Shown: positions 1 to 4,748 of the stretch, piece after piece
How the letters are laid out: the number at the start of each line of letters is the position of its first letter
How positions within the stretch are numbered: the first letter of the stretch is position 1
Assembly: GCA_028825055.1 (NCBI GenBank)
Contig: JAPKAW010000081.1
Coordinates: 1 to 7,642 of the forward strand
Direction of reading: 5' to 3'
DNA: 7,642 nucleotides
Source of the DNA: Flavobacteriales bacterium
GTDB taxonomy: Bacteria > Bacteroidota > Bacteroidia > Flavobacteriales_D > Sanyastnellaceae
Position numbers and translations under genes: made by a program
The notes under the pieces: model-generated
Databases searched by the model: none
The model's input: the letters and a program-made list of their open reading frames with translations, nothing else
What the model was told of the DNA's origin: nothing

Positions 1-151
1 GCGGTTCGGCATGGGTTCTGCCAAACATACGGATCTCATTTTGCTGCCAAGGCAAGGTTTTGATCCATTGTTCAGCACGTTCATTTTGAAGCAAACCAGG
101 GAATAGAAGGCAGCGACACTTCCCGTCTTCCAATATGATTTCGGGGGTCAT
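1..151 (-). CDS. AlkB-like 2OG-Fe(II) dioxygenase, N-terminal fragment (cut by window edge)
   Basis: This is the first 50 codons of a minus-strand gene that runs off the window at base 1. Its ATG (151-149) overlaps the TGA of the antiporter gene as ATGA, so translation is probably coupled. Visible parts are LLFPGLL at residues 15-21, TLPWQQNEIRMFGRTHAEP at 32-50, and a next codon beginning with C, consistent with Arg. The pattern of a hydrophobic 'PGLL' strand, then 'LPW', then 'FG(R/K)xHxxPR' matches the N-terminal part of the ALKBH2/ALKBH3-like branch of AlkB, where FGK-x-H-x-x-PR precedes the catalytic core. Those enzymes oxidatively remove alkyl groups from bases in DNA or RNA, using Fe(II) and 2-oxoglutarate in the cytoplasm. 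The HxD...H iron ligands and the Arg that binds 2-oxoglutarate lie outside the window, so activity cannot be judged. The family call rests on a short segment. Confidence 0.7.
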   Translation of the reverse strand, partial: MTPEIILEDGKCRCLLFPGLLQNERAEQWIKTLPWQQNEIRMFGRTHAEP

Positions 152-1098
152 ACGTTCGAAATAAGCAATGCGATGTATGAGAAGTAGATCCCAACCAAAA
201 CAACGCCTTTCCAGCGATGAACAAGACGTCGATGCAGCATCAAAGGAAATACGAGTGCCGCGATGGCAAGCATCCACCAAAAATCCTGTGAAATTGCGAG
301 GGAATCAACGGGCAGATCGATGATGCTTGAAGACACGCCAATGGCCAGAAAGATGTTGAAGATATTCGACCCGATCAGGTTTCCAAGAACGAGGTCGGAT
401 TCTCGTTTCAACGCTGCAGCTACTGACGCTACCAGTTCAGGAACGCTGGTGCCAAAGGCGACAACGGTCAGACCTATGATATGATCGCTGACACCTGCTT
501 GGAGAGCTAGCTCGCGCGCACCTTCGATGAACCACTCGGAGCCGTAATAGAGGCCTATTGAGGAAACGATGATTCCGCCGAAAAGCCAAATGAGGGGCTT
601 GTCCAATGGGGCTTCAATGCCCATTTCCTCTTCCATTAACTTGTCTTCGTTTTGATTTTGACGGGTTCTGTAATACAGCATGATGAGCATGGCTACCGTT
701 CCCGTGCAGAGAATGCCACCCTCCCAATTGTCCAATTGTCCATCCCAAGCGAACCCCGCAAACAAAAGGCTAGCGACCATCAAGACCGGCCAGTCAGCCC
801 TTATGATGGAGCGGGTTACAACAATCGGATGGACCAGTGCCGCGACGCCTAAAATCAAGGCCAGGTTGGCGATGTTCGATCCGATGACATTCCCGATGGC
901 AATCCCGGGGTTGCCCTCCAATGCCGCACGAACAGAGGCAATGACTTCCGGAGCGGATGTACCGATGGATACAATGGTCAATCCCACAATCACAGGAGGG
1001 ATGGAGGCCCGGATCGCTAAACTAGAAGCGCATCGTACGAGCCAGTCTCCGCTCAATACAAGCACGGTGAGCCCCAAAATGAGGAGGAATAAATTCAT
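148..1098 (-). CDS. CaCA-family sodium/calcium antiporter (YrbG-like)
   Basis: A 316-residue inner-membrane protein of normal length for bacterial YrbG-type calcium/sodium exchangers. It has two inverted alpha repeats. The first contains GTSAPE (residues 46-51) and GNVIGSN (69-75); the second contains GTSVPE (216-221) and GNLIGSN (239-245). Glu51 and Glu221 fall at the positions that bind Ca2+ in the family, and the paired GNxxGSN motifs complete the ion site. About ten hydrophobic segments are visible, five in each half. They are joined by a charged, acidic linker (roughly residues 144-168, including MEEEMG), predicted to be cytoplasmic. The family exchanges Na+ for Ca2+ or related cations across the membrane; the direction and ion preference cannot be read from sequence. 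The ATG overlaps the tatA stop codon by four bases, and its own stop overlaps the next start. No separate promoter or ribosome binding site is apparent, so it should depend on tatA transcription. Confidence 0.93.
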   Translation of the reverse strand: MNLFLLILGLTVLVLSGDWLVRCASSLAIRASIPPVIVGLTIVSIGTSAPEVIASVRAALEGNPGIAIGNVIGSNIANLALILGVAALVHPIVVTRSIIRADWPVLMVASLLFAGFAWDGQLDNWEGGILCTGTVAMLIMLYYRTRQNQNEDKLMEEEMGIEAPLDKPLIWLFGGIIVSSIGLYYGSEWFIEGARELALQAGVSDHIIGLTVVAFGTSVPELVASVAAALKRESDLVLGNLIGSNIFNIFLAIGVSSSIIDLPVDSLAISQDFWWMLAIAALVFPLMLHRRLVHRWKGVVLVGIYFSYIALLISNV

Positions 1099-1394
1099 TC
1101 GGAATCGGGCTCTGCCTGAGGAGTTGTGGACGCTTCAGCTGGCTGCGTCGTATTGCTGCTCTTAGGCGACTCTTTCTGAGGCTTTTTGCTCATGGGGTTG
1201 GCCGCATCGCGGACCTTGCTGACTTCATTTCGAACGCCTTCAGTTCCGCTCAAGATTTCGCGTTGAATTTCGTCAGTCGCTTGCCGAAACTGCCGCACGG
1301 TCGAGCCCATGGTCCGGGCCATGGAGGGAATGCCTTTGGCGCCAAACAACAGCAGGTAAATCAAAAAGATAAAAGCAATTTCTGTCGCCCCCAT
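1095..1394 (-). CDS. tatA: Sec-independent (twin-arginine) translocase subunit, TatA/TatE type
   Basis: A 99-residue protein with classic TatA layout. A short N-terminal membrane helix (about residues 4-17) carries a polar Glu at position 5. The hinge FG (17-18) is followed by AKGIP (19-23). An amphipathic helix (about 23-48, SMARTMGSTVRQFRQATDEI) lies on the membrane surface, and a charged tail rich in Pro, Ser, Thr, Gln and Glu ends the protein. TatA oligomerises to let folded proteins with twin-arginine signals cross the inner membrane, working with TatC (and TatB where present). No tatC is visible here, which is common in Bacteroidota where tat genes are scattered. Its position as first gene of an ATGA-coupled cluster means its promoter probably drives the antiporter and the AlkB-like gene too. 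TatA and TatB are hard to separate by sequence alone; the short length and FG-x-K-x-IP hinge favour TatA. The ATG at 1394 gives exactly the expected short N-terminus. Confidence 0.93.
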   Translation of the reverse strand: MGATEIAFIFLIYLLLFGAKGIPSMARTMGSTVRQFRQATDEIQREILSGTEGVRNEVSKVRDAANPMSKKPQKESPKSSNTTQPAEASTTPQAEPDSE

Positions 1395-1398
1395 GGTA

Positions 1399-1406
1399 CA
1401 AATTTA
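1399..1406 (-). promoter_or_regulatory. Candidate Bacteroidota -7 box for tatA cluster
   Basis: Reading on the minus strand, TAAATTTG matches the Bacteroidota -7 consensus TAnnTTTG at every fixed position. It ends four bases before the tatA ATG. With usual spacing, transcription would start at or within a base or so of the start codon, giving a leaderless or nearly leaderless message. I do not see a good -33 TTG at the usual 17-23 base distance, so the call rests on the -7 box and its position. Confidence 0.45.
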
Positions 1407-1446
1407 GGTCAGGGATGCCAAGAATCTGTTGGTAGAATTCAAGCTT

Positions 1447-1469
1447 CAAGAAGGAGGGGGCACTTCTTG
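1447..1469. repeat. Small inverted repeat in the divergent control region
   Basis: CAAGAAG (1447-1453) and CTTCTTG (1463-1469) form a perfect 7-base inverted repeat around a G-rich 9-base spacer. A second, overlapping pairing is possible between CCAAGAA (1418-1424) and TTCTTGG (1464-1470). There is no T-run after it, so it is not a terminator. It lies between the two divergent -7-like boxes and could be an operator or merely a chance dyad. Confidence 0.3.
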
Positions 1470-1506
1470 GAATCATGGTATGATGTCGAGGTGAAGTGGA
1501 TTGCCC

Positions 1507-1514
1507 TAATTTTG
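1507..1514 (+). promoter_or_regulatory. Candidate Bacteroidota -7 box for the M1 peptidase gene
   Basis: TAATTTTG on the plus strand matches TAnnTTTG at all fixed positions and ends three bases before the ATG at 1518. Normal spacing would put the transcription start at about that ATG, which implies a leaderless message. If translation instead begins at 1527 or 1563, there would be a leader of about 10 or 45 bases. No convincing -33 TTG is present at the usual distance; the nearest clear one (1467-1469) is too far upstream. Confidence 0.45.
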
Positions 1515-1517
1515 CGC

Positions 1518-4500
1518 ATGCAAAGAATGTATACTTCAAAGAACCTGAGCCGAGGTGTGAAAATGGCACTGTTGACCGTTTTGTGTTACCCGTTACTCGT
1601 GTTGGGCCAAGAGCCCCTCGACGTAGTGACTCCGGATGGATATTTTCAGCAAACGGTCGATCATGTCATAGATGTGCAACTCGAGGATGAACGGCATGAA
1701 TTGCATGGAGATATCACCACGTCTTACGTAAATAACAGTCCCGATACCTTGAGCTTTCTGTGGATTCACTTGTGGCCCAACGCCTACGAAAGTGGGGAGT
1801 CGGCACTGGCCAAACAAGAATTTCGAAATGGCAATCTATTCATGTTTTGGGCCATGCAGCGGGATTTGGGCGGCATTGATTCGTTGGCCTTTCAAATCAA
1901 TGGCAACGACGCATCATGGGGTTTTCACCCAGAGCATCGGGACATCGCTAAACTCGAGCTGCTCGAACCTTTGCTTCCGGGGAATGCAGTGCAGTACACA
2001 ACGCCTTTTCGTGTGCGCATTCCTTCTGGAAGAATTAGCCGACTAGGCCACATCGGAGAGTCTTATCAGATGACGCAATGGTATCCCAAGCCAGCGGTAT
2101 ATGATCGGGACGGCTGGCATGAGATGCCGTACCTCAATCAAGGAGAGTTTTACTCGGAATATGGTTCGTTCGATGTGTCCATCACGTTGCCTTCGAATTA
2201 TGTCGTTGGAGCAACAGGCGATCTCAATCCCGATCAAGCGAACAATGCAGCCGAATTGACCTTCTTGGACTCATTGGTGTTGCAGACTGAACGGAGTTTG
2301 AATGAAGCGTTTTTTGAATCGGATTCACTGGCCGATAAAAAAGATGAATTCCCACTTTCGTCCACGCGCTTGAAGACGTTGCGATTCCAGCAACAGAACG
2401 TGCATGATTTTGCTTGGTTCGCTGACAAGCGTTGGATGGTGTTGAAAGGGTCGGTTGAGTTGCCCAATAGTAAGCGCCAAGTCACCACGTGGGCCATGTT
2501 TACCCCAAATCAGGCCGAGTATTGGAAGGAGTCGCTAGAATACATTGCAGATGGAACCTACGCTTACTCCAAATGGAATGGTGATTATCCGTACAACCAT
2601 GTTACAGCAGTGGATGGAACAATCAGTGCTGGAGGAGGGATGGAGTATCCCAATGTGACGGTCATAAGCCGGGTGGGAAGTGACTTGAACTTGGAAACGG
2701 TCATTGTTCATGAAGTCGGTCACAATTGGTTTTACGGAATCCTCGGTTCCAACGAGCGCACCCATGCGTGGATGGATGAAGGCATTAATTCTTTCAATGA
2801 GACCCGCTATTTCGTGGAGAAATACGGTGAAGATTTAGGGTTGGGCGGGTTGAAGAGCGAAATGACGCCGCTCATGCAGAAATTGGATCTCAACCGCTAT
2901 TCGTATCAAAGCCAGGATCAATTGTCCTATTTGCTCAGTGCGCGCATGCTAGGAGACCAGCCGATGCAATGTCATTCGGATGACTTCACTTATATCAACT
3001 ACGGTACAATCGTCTACAAGAAATCCGCAGCGGCCTTTGAGTATCTGCGTCAAGCCATCGGAACCGAAGTCTTTGATGCTGGCATGCAAGCCTATTTCGA
3101 AGCGTGGAAGTTCAAACATCCCGGTCCACAGGATTTACGGTATGAATTGGAACGCGCTGCCGATACCGACCTCTCGTGGTTTTTTGAGGATGTGATCCAA
3201 ACGACAGGGGTTACCGATTATGCCTTGACACGACTGCGCAGTATAAACGATGCAACAGCATCGCAGTGGCAGGCGACGGTAACGAATCGAGGCGACGTCC
3301 CGGGACCGTTTTCGCTGTCGGGTCAATTAGATGATACCACCTGGGTGGATTTGGGATGGTTTGACGGCGTATCGCACGGTCAGGCAAGGACTATGGCAAT
3401 CCCGGCGTCAGACGACCAGGGAAGGTCGTTCAAGCAGATTCGTTTGGATGCGTCCGAGTCCATGTTGGAATACGATCGGCACAACAACAGCATGCGAACG
3501 CGGGGCCTTCTGCGCAAGGTGGAACCGCTGTCCATCCGCATGCTCACAAGACTGGATCGATCCGATCGGACTCAAGTCAATTGGTTGCCTGCCGTTGGAT
3601 GGAATGCTCATGACGACGCGACCCTTGGTATTGCCTTGCACAATACGGTCTTACCGATGCGCGATTTTGAATGGATGGTGATGCCGATGTGGAGCACCAA
3701 TCGGAACAAGCCGGTGGGCATCGCCCGCGTGGCATATCACTTGAACCAGTGGCGACTAGAGGGTCATTTGCGCCATTTCGGTGATGTGGGTTTGGAGGGG
3801 CACCATACGCGGGAGTACACCCGTTCGAATCTGCGGCTTACCGGGAACTTCAATCGCCATCCGTCACGTCCATTGTCCTCAAAATTGAACATCGATTGGA
3901 TCGATGTGAGGTCATCGTTTACCTATGATCCTGATGCGCTTGATCCACAATTTGCTCCTGAAAGCATGGAATTACATCAAGCCATGCGCTTAAATTATCG
4001 TGTGAAGCAACAAAAGCCTCGTGTGAAGCAGGTTTGGCAATTGCGCGCGTCAGCGGTCGGTTCAGCCAAACAAATGCCCAACGATGAGTGGCTTGGGATT
4101 TACCAATCTCCAGGACTTTTTCCTCAAAAAGACGACGTGTCCGTGACGATAGAAGGGCTTTGGAAGCGAAAACAAGTGGTACGGGAAAACGGTCGTAGTT
4201 GGAACTTCCGATTATACGCGGGGGCTGTTCTCGGCGATGAGGAGGTGTATACCTTGGCCAACATGGGCGTGACCGGATCATTGGATCCACTCAAGGACCA
4301 TTTGTTTTTCAATCGAGCAGAAGCGTCGCGATTCAACCACGTGTCCCATGAGCAAGGGGGGTTGACTCATTGGTGGAATGACGATTTGAATCAGAATTAC
4401 AGCTCCATGGCATCGGTCAAGGTCTCTAGAGATCTGTTTGCCGGAGTGAGCGCATATGGCGGCATGTTGCTTCTGAATGATTACCGAGTCTTCTCAACAG

Positions 4501-4679
4501 GAATTGAATGGGACCTCAACGTACTCAAGATTCAAGTTCCATTGTTTGCATACACGAACTTGACGAGCAGTTCCAATCAGTTCACGCTTAAGGACTGGCC
4601 TATTACGTTGGTGTTTAGCTTGGAAAGATTGAGTCCCTATCGATTGCTTCGAAATGGGAATGTCGGCATCGGGAGTTAA
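1518..4679 (+). CDS. Secreted M1-family zinc metallopeptidase with C-terminal beta-barrel-like region
   Basis: Residues are counted from the ATG at 1518, giving 1053 residues. A Sec signal peptide is visible: basic n-region with Lys and Arg (1-16), hydrophobic MALLTVLCYPLLVLG (16-30), and a cut likely near Gln31. A beta-rich M1 N-terminal domain follows (about 35-270), then the gluzincin catalytic domain (about 270-560). GGGMEYPN (372-379) stands for the GAMEN exopeptidase motif. HEVGH (398-402) with Glu421 exactly 18 residues later gives the zinc site, with Glu399 as general base. Tyr500 in YKK fits the transition-state Tyr. An Ig-like stretch spans about 568-650. From about 690 to 1040, alternating amphipathic strands starting at PAVGWNAHDD and ending near ITLVFSLERL resemble an outer-membrane barrel. 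The protein is therefore probably an outer-membrane-anchored aminopeptidase-like enzyme; its substrate is unknown. The frame stays open back to a TTG at 1263, but that would overlap tatA and bury the signal peptide. ATGs at 1527 and 1563 are alternative starts. Confidence 0.88.
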   Translation: MQRMYTSKNLSRGVKMALLTVLCYPLLVLGQEPLDVVTPDGYFQQTVDHVIDVQLEDERHELHGDITTSYVNNSPDTLSFLWIHLWPNAYESGESALAKQEFRNGNLFMFWAMQRDLGGIDSLAFQINGNDASWGFHPEHRDIAKLELLEPLLPGNAVQYTTPFRVRIPSGRISRLGHIGESYQMTQWYPKPAVYDRDGWHEMPYLNQGEFYSEYGSFDVSITLPSNYVVGATGDLNPDQANNAAELTFLDSLVLQTERSLNEAFFESDSLADKKDEFPLSSTRLKTLRFQQQNVHDFAWFADKRWMVLKGSVELPNSKRQVTTWAMFTPNQAEYWKESLEYIADGTYAYSKWNGDYPYNHVTAVDGTISAGGGMEYPNVTVISRVGSDLNLETVIVHEVGHNWFYGILGSNERTHAWMDEGINSFNETRYFVEKYGEDLGLGGLKSEMTPLMQKLDLNRYSYQSQDQLSYLLSARMLGDQPMQCHSDDFTYINYGTIVYKKSAAAFEYLRQAIGTEVFDAGMQAYFEAWKFKHPGPQDLRYELERAADTDLSWFFEDVIQTTGVTDYALTRLRSINDATASQWQATVTNRGDVPGPFSLSGQLDDTTWVDLGWFDGVSHGQARTMAIPASDDQGRSFKQIRLDASESMLEYDRHNNSMRTRGLLRKVEPLSIRMLTRLDRSDRTQVNWLPAVGWNAHDDATLGIALHNTVLPMRDFEWMVMPMWSTNRNKPVGIARVAYHLNQWRLEGHLRHFGDVGLEGHHTREYTRSNLRLTGNFNRHPSRPLSSKLNIDWIDVRSSFTYDPDALDPQFAPESMELHQAMRLNYRVKQQKPRVKQVWQLRASAVGSAKQMPNDEWLGIYQSPGLFPQKDDVSVTIEGLWKRKQVVRENGRSWNFRLYAGAVLGDEEVYTLANMGVTGSLDPLKDHLFFNRAEASRFNHVSHEQGGLTHWWNDDLNQNYSSMASVKVSRDLFAGVSAYGGMLLLNDYRVFSTGIEWDLNVLKIQVPLFAYTNLTSSSNQFTLKDWPITLVFSLERLSPYRLLRNGNVGIGS

Positions 4680-4697
4680 GCGCATTGAATTGGACGC

Positions 4698-4728
4698 AAA
4701 AAAGGCCACCCGCGAGGGTGGCCTTTTT
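4698..4728. terminator. Bidirectional intrinsic terminator between convergent genes
   Basis: GGCCACCC (4704-4711) pairs perfectly with GGGTGGCC (4716-4723) around the loop GCGA, a GNRA-type tetraloop. The stem is flanked by six A on the left (4698-4703) and five T on the right (4724-4728), so a U-tract follows the hairpin on either strand. It begins 18 bases after the peptidase stop and ends 20 bases beyond the secDF stop, serving both genes. Confidence 0.92.
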
Positions 4729-4748
4729 CAATATGAGTTAATCTGATG

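Noticed and set aside
680..1165. Plus-strand open frame of 161 codons opposite the antiporter and tatA.
   Set aside because: It is antisense to two clearly recognised genes, has no domain or membrane pattern of its own, and its sequence is explained as a mirror of the antiporter codons.
1447..1469. Hairpin as an intrinsic terminator.
   Set aside because: There is no T-run on either side, and it lies between divergent gene starts where a terminator would not be expected.
1273..1569. Minus-strand open frame of 98 codons covering tatA and the divergent control region.
   Set aside because: It overlaps tatA in a different frame on the same strand and would run through both candidate promoters; the product shows no recognisable feature.
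3331..3681. Plus-strand open frame of 116 codons inside the peptidase gene in another frame.
   Set aside because: It is nested wholly within a well supported coding frame and is rich in Trp, Arg and Cys, as expected for an out-of-frame reading.
3919..4290. Minus-strand open frame of 123 codons inside the peptidase gene.
   Set aside because: It is antisense to the barrel-like region, is low in plausible protein character (many Arg, Pro and Ser), and has no start signal or partner gene.
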